Shown piece by piece: positions 18,959 to 28,372 of a DNA stretch of 28,372 bases. The notes below the pieces were generated by a model. It worked only from the letters and a program-made list of their open reading frames with translations, was not told the origin of the DNA and searched no databases. Source of the stretch: Reclinomonas americana ATCC 50394 (lineage: Eukaryota; Jakobida; Jakobea; Jakobida); assembly GCA_048213135.1 (NCBI GenBank), contig PS015267.1, positions 58,334 through 86,705 on the forward strand, given 5' to 3'. Both the position numbers and the translations under genes were made by a program. Position 1 is the first letter of the stretch. The number at the start of each line of letters is the position of its first letter.

Positions 18959-21779
18959 ACGCTGCATGCCACCACCACTGCCGCCACCCTGCTGTGGCAT
19001 GTACCAGGCATATTGTGGAGGAGGTGGCGGAGGGGGTGGAGGCCTGCCGTATCTGCGCCTCACGAGTCAGCATATGCATGTCGAAGGACACATAAAGAGG
19101 CAGTTGAAACTAAGCTGCATTGCGCCAGGTGGTTGCAAGCTGTCGGAAACACAAGTCAGATAACCACCAACACACTGAACAAAGCAGAAAACGCAACAAT
19201 GGCGACGGCGATGACAGGAGACCACTGTGAAGAGGCAGTCAGTCGCCTGCACCAACCCAAACAAACTCCACGCACACGCAACGCGGGATGTGGAAACAGT
19301 GGACTCGACACAGCCCTGGTGACAAATCAGCAGGAGCGAAGCAGCACATCAGGCAATCACGCAACAGCAACTGCGGTGGGTGCTTCGACTTGCCCTCTGC
19401 CCGCGAGCGCTGCACGGACAGCGCTCGGCCTCGCACTTGCGGCGGGTGTGCGGCGCACTCACGAAGTGCCCGCTCTGCATCCTCCGCGTGCTGCCACACG
19501 AAAGCATGAGTCTCTCCACCCTCATATCGCATCAATTATCTCAAAACAAACCCTGAACGTGACGAATGCAAACCGCGTGGAGCCATTGTCGCGTCGCACC
19601 ACACTCGCCTGCGTCACCTCGCCGTACGGCTCAAACAACGCACGCAGTTCGCCGTCGCTCGTGTCGGGCGGCAGGTTGGTGACAAACAGTGGCCGCGTGT
19701 CCACACTGCCCGCGACCTGCAGACCGACATACGGCGACACGCTCTCCACCATGGGTGACGCCGCTGCCACTGCTGCAGCAGCCGGCTCACTCCACACCAC
19801 GTGCATCGGCTGGCCACACTCGGGCGGCACCGCCGCTCGCTGCACCAACCGGTACGCCAAATCGGCCATGGCGTGATCCTCGAAGCGCACGTGGGCCTCC
19901 CACACCGACTGCCCGCGCGGTAACGCGCGCCGCAGGCACATGACGTCGACGGGGGCGGGGGCGGGGTCGTTGGCCTCCCACACGCGACGCAGGAGGCCCT
20001 TGACGGCCTCGGAGGAGAGGCTGGTGGGGAAATTGGAGACGACGATCGTGCGCCAGTGGTGCTCGTTGGTGAGGCTGACGGAGCAGGCGCGGCCCTGGGA
20101 GATTAAAAGTGAGGGAGGGGAGAGGGAGGAGGAGAGGAAGGTGATGGTGGGCAGACCATGATCACGGTTCCGTTCTTGGCAAGGGCGCGTTCCTGTGCCT
20201 CACGGGAGCCCAGTTCGACAAAGCCGAAGCCTCTGCACGGGTGCAAGGAGAAGAATCGGCTGAGAGGGAGAACAGGAGGAGAAGATGTGCAGTGCCGTGA
20301 CCCGCGGCAGGGTTCGCGATCGAAAAGGACGACGTTCGAGAGATGACGAAGGGAGTCGATTGCAGGGAACCCAATGAGACTCAACAGGATGAATACAACG
20401 GGTGCAGCAATCAAAGGGGATGGGCTCAGAGCAACGAGCACAGCAGCGGGCCTGCTCAGCAAAAAGCAGTCGAGAACCAAATGTAACAGACAAGGAATGC
20501 ATCTTATGTGGCGAGAGGACAAGCAGGGAGTGAGAGTATGAATGAACAAGGAATAGGATGACGACGATAAATTCATGACAACTGCGACAAATGAATCGCA
20601 GGGAGAGAGGAGGAGAAAGAGTAGGAGGAGGACGAAGGAGAGGAAGAAGGAGGAGGAAGAGAAGAAGAAGCGAGGAAGAAGGACAAGCAGAAGGTGGTGG
20701 TGGAGGAAGAGGAGAAGGAGAAGGAGGAGGAATAAGGAGAAGAAGAAGGAGACGAAGAAGTGCACCTCGCAAGAGGACTTCCCCAGCGCAAAGAACGGAG
20801 AGAAGAACAGGAGAACACCGGCAACTCGCGAGGAACTCGTGAAGACAACACGGCGAGAGCAACAGAGACTCCTTGAGTTGTCTGTCTCACCTCTCTCCCA
20901 TCTCTCGCTCCCTCCTCTCCTTCTCCCACTCTATTTTTTCTCAATGCGTCAACCGGTCGCTACCCTGCGACTGCAGCCACGCAGAAGAGAGCAAGAGATG
21001 ACCCTTGAGTTGGCTTTCTCCTCCTCCCTTCTCCTTCTCTCTCTCTCCTCTCCCGCTCCTTCTCTTCTCAATGCGTCAACACAGAGAGACAATCGCCGAA
21101 GAAGAGAACAAGAGATGACCCCCTGAGTTGTCTCTTCCCTCTCTCTCCCTCCCTCTCTCCGTCTCTTCTGAATGCGTCAACCTTTGAGAGACAATCGCTA
21201 CCCTGTGAAAGAAGAGAACAAGAAAAGACCCTTGAGTTGGCTTCTCCTCCTCCACCCCTTCTACTCCCTTCTCTCTCTCCCTCCCTCTCTCCGTCTCTTC
21301 TCAATGCGTCAACCTTGGAAAGACAATCGCTACCCTACGAAAGAAGAGAAAGAAGACTCCTTTTGTTGTCTCCTTCCTCCCCTTCTCCTTCTCCCTCCTC
21401 CCCCTCCTCCGCGCAACTTCGACACCTCGGGATTCGCTCGACTCCTCACCAATCGCACCTCCAGCAGCTGCGGATCAGCAAACGCCGCACGAAAGCCCTC
21501 CTCCGACAACTGAAAGCTCAGATTGCCGACAAACACCGCATAGATCGGCCTCAACCCTCCCTTCTCCTCAGAGAGCAGCAGCAGCAGCAGCTCATCGACA
21601 TTGACTGCAGACAAGTCGTCGTCGTCCTCGTGTTGTGCGCCAATGCCGGGCGGGAGAGAGGCGAGCACGTGAGTGGCGGTGGTATGTGGGTCGTGCAGGT
21701 GGAGGCGAGTGAGGAGCACGAGGAAGCGCGTGAGAGTGGGCGCGGGGAGGGCGAGCAGTGCGGCGGTGCTCAGCGGCAT
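18920..21779 (-). CDS. Gene F: three-RRM RNA-binding protein with Pro/Gly/Tyr-rich tail
   Basis: Exons on the minus strand: 21779-21418, 20232-20157, 20094-19552, 19490-19372 (or -19366), 19052-18920; 1233 nt, 410 residues. RRM1 (about 78-158) has RNP2 AVFVGNLSF and RNP1 KGFGFVEL. The AAG lysine before it is made by splicing across a 1.2-kb intron. RRM2 (about 160-240) starts RTIVVSNFP and has a weak RNP1 (EAHVRF). RRM3 (about 280-360) has RPLFVTNLP and RFAFVTF, with the next exon giving HAEDAERAL. The tail is proline-rich then GGGSGGGMQRGFNP and ends QPY. An acidic stretch (EDDDD) lies before RRM1. The layout is typical of nuclear or cytoplasmic mRNA-binding proteins. The fourth intron has two tandem donors six bases apart (GTTGCT/GTTGCG), which would differ by two residues. 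Introns 1 and 4 use GTTGC-type donors. Confidence 0.88.
20590..20775. repeat. Purine-rich low-complexity tract in gene F intron 1
   Basis: Nearly pure A/G on the plus strand (GGAGGAAGAGGAGAAGG-like), so a C/T tract in the transcribed sense of F. It makes long charged or leucine-rich frames in all registers that are not genes. Confidence 0.8.
20872..21380. repeat. Four to five tandem units of about 110-130 bp in gene F intron 1
   Basis: Units begin near 20872, 21002, 21121 and 21231, with a partial one at 21359. Each has CCTTGAGTTG-, a CT-rich block ending CCGTCTCTTCTCAATGCGTC, then ACAATCGCTACCCT and GAAGAGAACAAGA. They are non-coding and lie just inside the 5' end of F intron 1. Confidence 0.78.
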
Positions 21780-22561
21780 GGGTGGGGAGGGATGGGGTGT
21801 CGGTGTCGTGCATCATTGTGTGGTATACGGGAGGAAACGGGAGGTAACGGGCCGAGGGCGTGCAAGGCGCCAAAGGAGGGATATATGGGAAGAATAGCTT
21901 GCCCGTGTCCTAGTGCTCACTTCTTTGCTTCCCGCTCTCCTTTTTTTTTCTTCACTCAGCCGCATGTTGCCTTTCTGGATCTGTTTCTGAATGCCGAAGT
22001 TGTTGGATTCAAGTCACGCTGCGGCTGCCAGCAACGCCCACGGTGGTAAATCAGAGAGTGAATTAGATGATGAGCGGGACAGCTTGAGAGACAGTGGGAG
22101 ACAAGCAGCATTCACCCTATCAACAGTGCTCTCCTTGCTCACTCCTTCTCCTCGTCCACTCTGCAGCAGCCTTCCCTTCTGTTGCTCATGCATCTGCTTC
22201 TCAACATGCTGAAGTTGTATTGGATGCAAACGGCGAGATCAGTGAAACAGAGCGCGTATGAGATGATTTGTGAGTGCACTACAGAGAGTACAGATTGGCA
22301 TACAAGAGCCACTGCTAAAACTCGACAATGACGATTTGGATCGAGTAGGAGAGAAAGAGAAAATGTGCGACACGACGAAGAATAGCCAATAACACTGAGC
22401 AGCTGCAAGGACCGCTGCACACGAATCGATGCACACGAATCGTTGGGCACGATATAGAGTGCGCGAGAGAAGAGAGTAGACATGTTGTGCCTCGGAAAAC
22501 GGAAAATCTCGTCGAGCAAGTCACAGGCCTCCATTCAACTCTTTTTCCTTCCCCTCCACAG
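21780..22561. other. Spacer between gene H (3' end) and gene F (5' end)
   Basis: Both flanking genes are on the minus strand, so this holds the 3' flank of H and the promoter/5' UTR of F. No coding exon is supported. A short two-copy similarity (GAAGTTGTTGGATTCAA near 22000 and GAAGTTGTATTGGATGCAA near 22210) hints at a diverged duplication. No clear core promoter motif was seen. Confidence 0.5.
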
Positions 22562-25500
22562 TTACTGCGGCGCCAGATACGTGTGATACCCAAACTCCTC
22601 GCCCGCATCAAACCGCTCGATCGGCACGCGACACACCGGGCACTGTCCGCGACGCGTCACCACCTCTTGCGCACACACGCGACACAACACCTGATGCCCG
22701 CACGGACGCAGGCACGTGTCGCGCACACCATCGCACACCATGCATGCTCGACGGGCCGACAGTGCCGCCAAGTCGCGCAGCTCGTTCGCCAGCTGCTCGG
22801 CGGTCGGGCGACGAGCGTCTCGTTGATCCACGCACCTGCATGATCACAACAGCGTGAGATGGGAAAATGAGCTGGTTTCATCCTTTCAACCACTCGCACC
22901 GCAAGCACAGTTGCACAATCCGCTCACACACGGGAGCAGGCCACACACGACCCACACGTGCATCTGCAATCTCAGAGGCGAAATCACTCAGCGCCTGCTC
23001 GTCCATCTCCAGCATCCGATCCAATGCAGCGTGCACATCGGTGATTGACTTGCCACAGAACAGCTGCAGCAGAATGAGACCGAGGCAGAAGACATCGGCA
23101 CTCGGACGCAGTTGACCGCGCAGTGCCTTCGGGTCGGCGTACTTGAGATCGCCTGCAAAGCCAACACTGTCGTGTGTCTGTGACACACGATACCCTTTCG
23201 TTAAAAGCATGAGATGTGAGAGGATGGAGACGTATCCGCACCTGGCCAGCCGGGAACCAATGTGCCACTCCCATGTCCGACACGAATGCGCGGTTGTGCT
23301 GGTCAAAGAGGATGTTGGCTGGCTTCAGATCGCGATGAATCACTGCATGTGTATCATGAGGGATTTTCAGCAAAACAACCACTTGGGCAGAGGACACAAA
23401 TGGTACGACGCACCAGGCTGTTGGGATGTATCGGAGCCGCAATACGGAATGCAGAACAGATGAGTATCACCAAACACTTATCCACCGTGCTCACAATCTC
23501 GCGCACCTTTGCCAGCCTGTGAAACACAATAAGGCACTCGATGAGCACATGCAAGATGAGCGGATTTCTTCACGATTGCACGCAACTTGTGCATGGCGGT
23601 AACCACTTCCGCACAGCGCAGAATGCAGTTCATGCGATCCTCAATCGTCATCACCGGCAGTCCGTGCTCCTCGAACTCGAGTAGTCGGTGTTCCAGATTG
23701 TGCGGACTGGGAGACAGGCCAGGGCAGAGAAATGAGATTCGTTTTAGGCGGGCCACTCTCCTGTCATCGGCTTTCCTCCCATTTTTCTCTACATCTTCGC
23801 GCCTGTGTCACTCCCGTTGCATCCCTGGCTTGCTTCACTCTGCCACTTCCCTTCTAGCTTCCGCAATCAGCAATCTCGTATCTCCATCGACTGCACTCTC
23901 CACTCTTGTGTCCCTGACTCTCTCCTTCTCACAACCGAGCTCAGGCCTCATGTCAGCCTTCCATCTTCATCGACTCACCTCATTCCCTCCAGTACAATGC
24001 ACCGCTCGCCAGCATCCGACTCGGCAAACCCAATCATTCTCACTATTCCCGGAACTGTCACCGACTTGAGCTTGTCCAACTGCGCCGAACCAGATGAGCG
24101 ACAAGAACACATAACAAACCCTGCTTCTCTCTCCACCTCATTGGCAAACGACTCGATGCACCACGGAGCCGAGCGATCAAACACTTTCACCGCCACCTCC
24201 TCGTCCATCCATCGACCGGCAAACACTTCCGCTTGACCACCGCAGCCCAGTCGCTGACGGAAGTTGCCGCTCATGGCGCACACTTGCTCCCATGTGAACA
24301 CCGTCAACGGCACTGACGAGTTGTGACACAGTGAGATACCAATGCGCAAACTGGCGACGCGAAAGATCACGAGAAATACCTCGCTCGTTGACATGCGCTT
24401 GTGCCAGCTGCAAATCGGCAGCTAGACGCTCCGCTCGATCATGCTCCACTTGTCGCAGCTCGTCCATGCGGTCGAGGGCGGCGCGCAAGGCTGCGCACTC
24501 CGCGCGCAACTGTCTCGGCTCCTGCTCCAGATGAGCGGCGCGATCCCGCCACTCCACCACCAGTCGCCGTTGTTCGTCGGCATTGCGCTGCATTTGTGCA
24601 ACGGTGGCGGCATGTCGCTCCGCTTCGGTGCGCAGTTGTGCTACTTGTTGCTGCTCTTTGGCATTCGCCTCTTGCAACTCAGCGTTGGCTCGCTGCATTT
24701 GAGCCACTATGTCCTCGTGATCTCGTCGCTGCCGATCCCACTCTTGCTGCTGCAGCTGTCGCTCCTCCTGTGCAGCGACGAGATCGCGCTGGAGCTGGGC
24801 GTTGATTGCTTTCTGGTCGACAAGCTGGCGTGCGATGGCGGCGGCGTCGTCATCAGCCTGCGCAGAAGCAGAACAAGAGAGTGCGAGTCACATAAGATGA
24901 GCATCAAGAATGCAGAAGTGAGACAATACAGTCTTTCACCTCGCGTGCTGGCACTGCGTGTTTTGCACGGAGGCAGACAGAGAATCACATGGAGGAGTGA
25001 GTGAGACAAGGACAAGAAACACCAATTTGCCCAACACGGTATAAGATCACACCTGCTGGTGGTGCTGGTTGGAGAGATCGTGGTTGTTGTTGTTGTTGCT
25101 GACGTGATGCCGCCGGCGAAGCGAGCTGATCGAGCAACTCGGCCACTTGTTGATGGCCATTGTCTCGAGCTAACTGATCCGCCGTCTTGCCGTCCTTGTT
25201 GACCTCGAGAATGAGGTCGGGATAACGAGTGGCGAGGAGTCGCACAATGGCTTCGTGGCCTTTCAAGGCAGCCCAATGCAAAGCATTCTGCTGGCCTGCT
25301 TTGGAGACCGCCCGCACCATCTCCAGCGGACATCGTCGCTCATCGGCCAGCAACCATTCCACCACGCGCAGACGCCTATCGTAGGTAGCCCACATGAGTG
25401 GCGTCCAGCCATCGTTGGCGACCATTAGTGCGAGTTGTGGCCCGACGCCACTCTCCAGCCACAGATACTCCAACACAGAGAGATGGCCTTCCTGAGCAGC

Positions 25501-25745
25501 AAAGTGAAATGCCGTTCCGCCACCAAGCATCTCCTCTCTCTTCAGCAGAGTGCGCGCGCCCTCACGCGCCACCAACTCGCGCAGTGCCTTCACATCGCCA
25601 TCCTTCGCCAACTCCCATGCTTTCTTCCTCGGCTGTTGACTGCCGAGCAACAATCGTCAGACGAAGAGAGAGAGGGAGAGAGAGAGAGGGAAGGCAGGAG
25701 AGGCGCCTTCTGACAACATCAACAAGATCACACTACACACCTCAT
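22562..25745 (-). CDS. Gene H: ankyrin - coiled-coil - kinase - RING finger
   Basis: Minus-strand exons: 25745-25741, 25639-25053, 24953-24940, 24857-24380, 24312-24137, 24079-23979, 23706-23582, 23342-23242, 23177-22900, 22835-22562; 2139 nt, 712 residues. The first exon holds only ATG AG. Ankyrins span about 10-165, the coil about 203-361 and the kinase about 365-630, with loop GCGGQAEVF, K404 in VAVK, HRDLKPAN (D500), DMG in place of DFG (D518), and ADVFCLGLILLQLF. The end is a C3HC4 RING at 653-690: CMVC, LRPCGH, LCRVC, CPVC, of the IAP/MDM2-like type, implying ubiquitin-ligase activity. Kinase exon lengths and phases match A-C (for example 101 nt), proving common descent. The junction between AMHKL and IHRD (23343-23600) is uncertain: an extra exon at 23516 onward (LAKVREIVSTVDKCL) is possible. 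Confidence 0.82.
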
Positions 25746-26458
25746 TTCTCGCAGCGACACAGAAGCCAGCAAGGACACTCGCACACAGAGACAACGAATG
25801 AAGTTTAAAAATGTGGGACAATAACCAACAAGGACGACATTACCAGAGTCCCGTCCTTCACTTGCCCTCAAGTATCAGCGTCAAGTGCCCGCACGCATGG
25901 TGATCCGCCGTCATTGGGACACGTCGAAGATGCACTGCAATTAAATTTATCTTTGTCGAGCTCAAACTTGCGTACGGCGACGTGCGGCGTCAACTCCACG
26001 CCTTGGTCGACGAGAAGCAGCTCCATGGGATGCAGAAAGATAATCAAGCGATCCAATCCGAGGAGAAGAATAAGAGCGAGACAGCGCCATCGATTTGCAG
26101 AGAAGCGCAGAGATGCAGAGGTCGAGCGCAGGAGTCGAGCAGTTGGCAGATGAAGAGAGCACCCCTGCAACATTCATCGATCTCCAGCGTAATGTCTGCA
26201 GCAGGCTGCATAACTTCACTCCCCACGGATGACACCCTGCTGATACCCATTGACGAATGACTTGCTACGCCTTCCAAGTCGCCTGCGGAGCCATCGTTTC
26301 TGTTGGCAAGACAAGTGAGGACGACATGCAAGCACGCAGATAAAGAGCGAGTGAAAGAGCCACACCCTGCGTTCCACGATCTCCTGGAGCAGCAAGTCGA
26401 GCTCGTCCTTCTCACCCAACGCCACCGTCAGCTGGGCGTCAATTCACTCCCTCTCGGC
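25746..26458. other. Unresolved region between gene E and gene H
   Basis: It holds the likely promoter of H (near 25746-25850) and sequence that looks coding but fits no single model. On the minus strand, 26360-26165 reads NDGSAGDLEGVASHSS through ADITLEIDE, and 26060-25950 reads MELLLVDQGVELTPH. After a CAG, 25927-25855 reads MTADHHACGHLTLILEGK and stop. On the plus strand, 25960-26170 is also open and coil-like (DVRRQLHALVDEKQLHGMQ). It may be the decayed 3' half of E or a small separate gene. Confidence 0.35.
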
Positions 26459-27602
26459 CTACAGCTGCGGGCGACTTGCCGCTAAGCTCCTGTTGAGAGC
26501 AGCGAGCTCGTCCACCTCCCGCAGCGCCGCCGTTAGCTGCGCATCGATTCGCTCCCGCTCGGCCTGCAGACGCGCGTTTGCCTGTCGCTCCTCCGCATGC
26601 GCATGTTGCTGCAACTCCTGCTCCTCCTCATCGACCTTGTCATGTTGCAGTTGAGCGATGGCTTGTTGCAACCGGGCCACAGTGTCCTCACGCTCTCGTC
26701 GCTGTCGATCCAATTCTCGTTGCTGTTGCTCTCGCTCCTGCTGAGTTTCAGTGACATCGAGCTGGAGTTGAGCGTTCTGACGGGCCACGGTGACGGATAA
26801 GGAGAATTAGATGCAAACAGGAGATGGATGACTCACGACCAGAGTCAGCCTCACCTGGCATGCCAGCACTGCAGAGAGAGAGAGAGAGAAAAGATAGAAA
26901 TAAGAAGTAAGAAAGAAAGAGAGAAAGAACTGCGTGTTGCACAGGTCGATACACACAGGCACGAAAACGAAGAAGCTGAACACAAAAAAAGGCAACCAAA
27001 CCTGCAAGTGGCAGAGGTGGGGGAGATCGCGGCTGCTGTTGTTGTTCAAGGCGATCCAGCAACTCGGCTACTTGTCGCTCGCCTCTGTCGCGTGCCACCT
27101 GAGCCGCCGTCTTGCCCCTCTTGTTGACCACGGGAATCAGCTCGGGGAAGCGCGTGGCGAGGAGTCGCACAACTTGTTCGTGACCATTCACGGTCGCATA
27201 ATGCAGTGCAGTGTCACCGGTCTTGTCGGCAGCCCGCACCATCTCCGACGGACATCGTCGCACATCGGCCAGCAGCCAATCCACCACTTGCAGATGCCCT
27301 TTGCAGGCAGCCGCCATAAGTGGCGTCCAGCCATCGTTGGCGACCATGAGTGCGAGTTGGGGTCCGACGCCACTCTCCTCCCACAAATACTCCAACACAT
27401 GCAGATGGCCATTGAGAGCGGCACTGTAGAACGCCGAGCAGCCGTATCTGTTCATCTCTTCTCTCTTCAGCAGTGTCTGTGCGCCCTCACGCGCCACCAA
27501 CTCGCGCAGTGCCTGCACATCGCCTTCAAACGCCATCTCCCATGCCTCCAGCCTCTGTGGGAGATGGGACACGCTCCTGTCACTGCCCTGTGCTGCACCC
27601 AT
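26459..27602 (-). pseudogene. Gene E: truncated ankyrin - coiled-coil paralogue
   Basis: Minus-strand exons: 27602-27002, 26868-26855 (14-nt microexon) and 26776-26459, ending at TAG; 310 codons. The front matches the family (MGAAQGSD, then AWEMAFEGDVQALRELVARE and ankyrin repeats such as GHLQVVDWLLAD). The first intron of the paralogues is nearly gone: 22 bases remain and are read as coding. The second proline exon is missing. The coil (TQQEREQQQRELDRQRRERE, then LQAERERIDAQLTAALREVDE) is followed by a second copy of that last motif in which CAG has become TAG (26461-26459) and CGA has become TGA (26446-26444). No kinase follows in recognisable form. It could still make a short adaptor-like protein, so calling it a pseudogene is a judgement. 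Confidence 0.68.
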
Positions 27603-27850
27603 CTCTCACTCTGTGTGTGTGTGTGTGCAATGAAGGTGGCGCCTAATGCGATCTAAGTGACGACTTAGGCGACGATTAAAGCGCCAAAAGGTGTGAGTAG
27701 ATGCGAGCTAAGGAGTGAGCAAGAGGTGTGTGTGTGTGTGTCTGTGTGTGTGTGTGCCTTCGTGACACGCAGGACACTCAATCAGTCCTCAGACGCTGTG
27801 TGAGCGAGAGACTCTCTCTCTCTTTCTCTCTCACTCGTGCGCGTGTAAGT
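27603..27850. promoter_or_regulatory. Divergent intergenic region with nested palindrome
   Basis: The start codons of E (minus) and I (plus) are 248 bp apart, so both promoters must lie here. Outside (GT)n runs it holds nested inverted repeats: CTAAGT/ACTTAG (27653-27658 and 27663-27668), CGCCTAA/TTAGGCG (27640-27646 and 27665-27671) and GGCGC/GCGCC (27638-27642 and 27681-27685). A role as a binding site is inference. Confidence 0.4.
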
Positions 27851-27946
27851 ATGCCGCGCTTGTATGTGCGCGTGGAACCTCGCAAGGAGTCGTTTTGTTT
27901 GGATTATGAGCTCTCGGCGTTGAGTGTCTATCAATTGCATGAGATG
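27851..27946 (+). CDS. Gene I: first coding exon of an unrecognised gene (continues past the window)
   Basis: ATG at 27851 starts 32 codons reading MPRLYVRVEPRKES then a stretch ending VYQLHEM, followed by a canonical GTGAGT donor at 27947. Codon use is regular and GC-rich at third positions, unlike the (GA)n sequence around it. The short beta-like opening could be the start of a ubiquitin-like or similar fold, but this cannot be judged from 32 residues. The next 400 bases are repeat-rich intron with no clear acceptor-bounded exon. Confidence 0.55.
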
Positions 27947-27959
27947 GTGAGTGCAAGAG

Positions 27960-28101
27960 AGAGAGAGAGAGAGAGAGAGTGAGTGAGAGCGTGTCATGAT
28001 TGATTGAGATCAGTTGCACTCTCTCACTTGCACTCTCTCACACGCATTTCAACACTGAGAGTGCGAGAGACTTTGAGCTACTCGTGTGCAAGAGCTGTGT
28101 G

Positions 28102-28137
<36 letters not shown>

Positions 28138-28372
28138 TCGCGTCATGACTGAAGAAGATCAGTTGCAGACACACGCACACACACACACACACACACACGC
28201 ACACACACAGAGAGAGAGAGAAAGCAGAGTTCAGCTTCTTCTTATCAGTCAAGGTTCAGCTCTCTCCCTTTTGTGTCACTCATTATGCGAGTCTCATTAT
28301 CTCTCTCTTTCTCTCAATGAGCGAGTGTGACAAACCGTGCTGTGCCATGACTGAGAAGCTCTCTTCTCTCTC
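27960..28372. repeat. Microsatellite-rich intron of gene I
   Basis: It holds (GA)n at about 27958-27979 and 28104-28133, and (AC)n at about 28168-28209. A block with CGTGTCATGATTGATTGAGATCAGTTGCA (about 27991-28016, shown here only as GTCATGA...GATCAGTTGCA) recurs at about 28140-28167, so the microsatellite sits in a duplicated segment of about 150 bp. Confidence 0.6.

Noticed and set aside
20591-20842. Basic Arg/Lys/Glu-rich plus-strand protein
   Set aside because: Simple-sequence artefact in the same purine tract.
20103-20862. Minus-strand Leu/Phe/Ser-rich frames resembling membrane proteins
   Set aside because: They are the C/T complement of a purine-rich intron tract; only the 76-nt RRM exon at 20157-20232 is real.
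1-28372. Transposons, tRNA or rRNA genes
   Set aside because: No transposase, reverse transcriptase, terminal repeats with target duplication, or RNA gene signature was found by eye on either strand.

Overview
This is a eukaryotic nuclear segment, most likely from a free-living protist (amoebozoan-like; the taxon is an inference). Its genes carry many short GT-AG spliceosomal introns, one is a recognisable TRAPPC5 (Trs31) vesicle-tethering subunit, another is a three-RRM RNA-binding protein, and introns and spacers are full of (CT)n, (GA)n and (AC)n tracts. I see no bacterial operon features, tRNA, rRNA or CRISPR. All exon models were built by hand from splice sites, intron phase and comparison between the paralogues inside the window.

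Layout. (1) 1-2123 (+): 3' part of TRAPPC5, with a minisatellite-filled intron. (2) 2504-13058 (+): three head-to-tail copies (A, B, C; repeat period about 3.6-3.8 kb including the spacer) of an ankyrin / proline-rich / coiled-coil / Pelle-IRAK-like kinase gene. A is intact (689 codons). B has two one-base frameshifts and C has a net 19-nt deletion in the coil. (3) 13601-17446 (+): gene D, with the same ankyrin/coil front end but a different back end: a helical domain resembling the DZIP3-type HEPN fold with an R-x4-H motif, then a different TKL-like kinase. A decayed kinase-RING tail fragment follows. (4) Minus strand: G (17803-18204, unrecognised), F (18920-21779, three RRMs), H (22562-25745, ankyrin / coil / kinase / RING) and E (26459-27602, ankyrin / coil, cut short by stop codons). 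(5) 27851 onward (+): first exon of another gene, I, divergent from E.

How the genes work together (inference). Five related genes share an ankyrin platform, a proline-rich linker with a microexon, and a glutamine-rich coiled coil. They differ in the C-terminal effector: Pelle-type kinase (A-C), HEPN plus kinase (D), kinase plus RING (H), none (E). This suggests a birth-and-death family in which one sensing/oligomerising front end is coupled to exchanged signalling modules, as in innate immune or stress-signalling families. The ankyrin + kinase + HEPN combination of D recalls the parts of vertebrate RNase L in a different order; function is untested.
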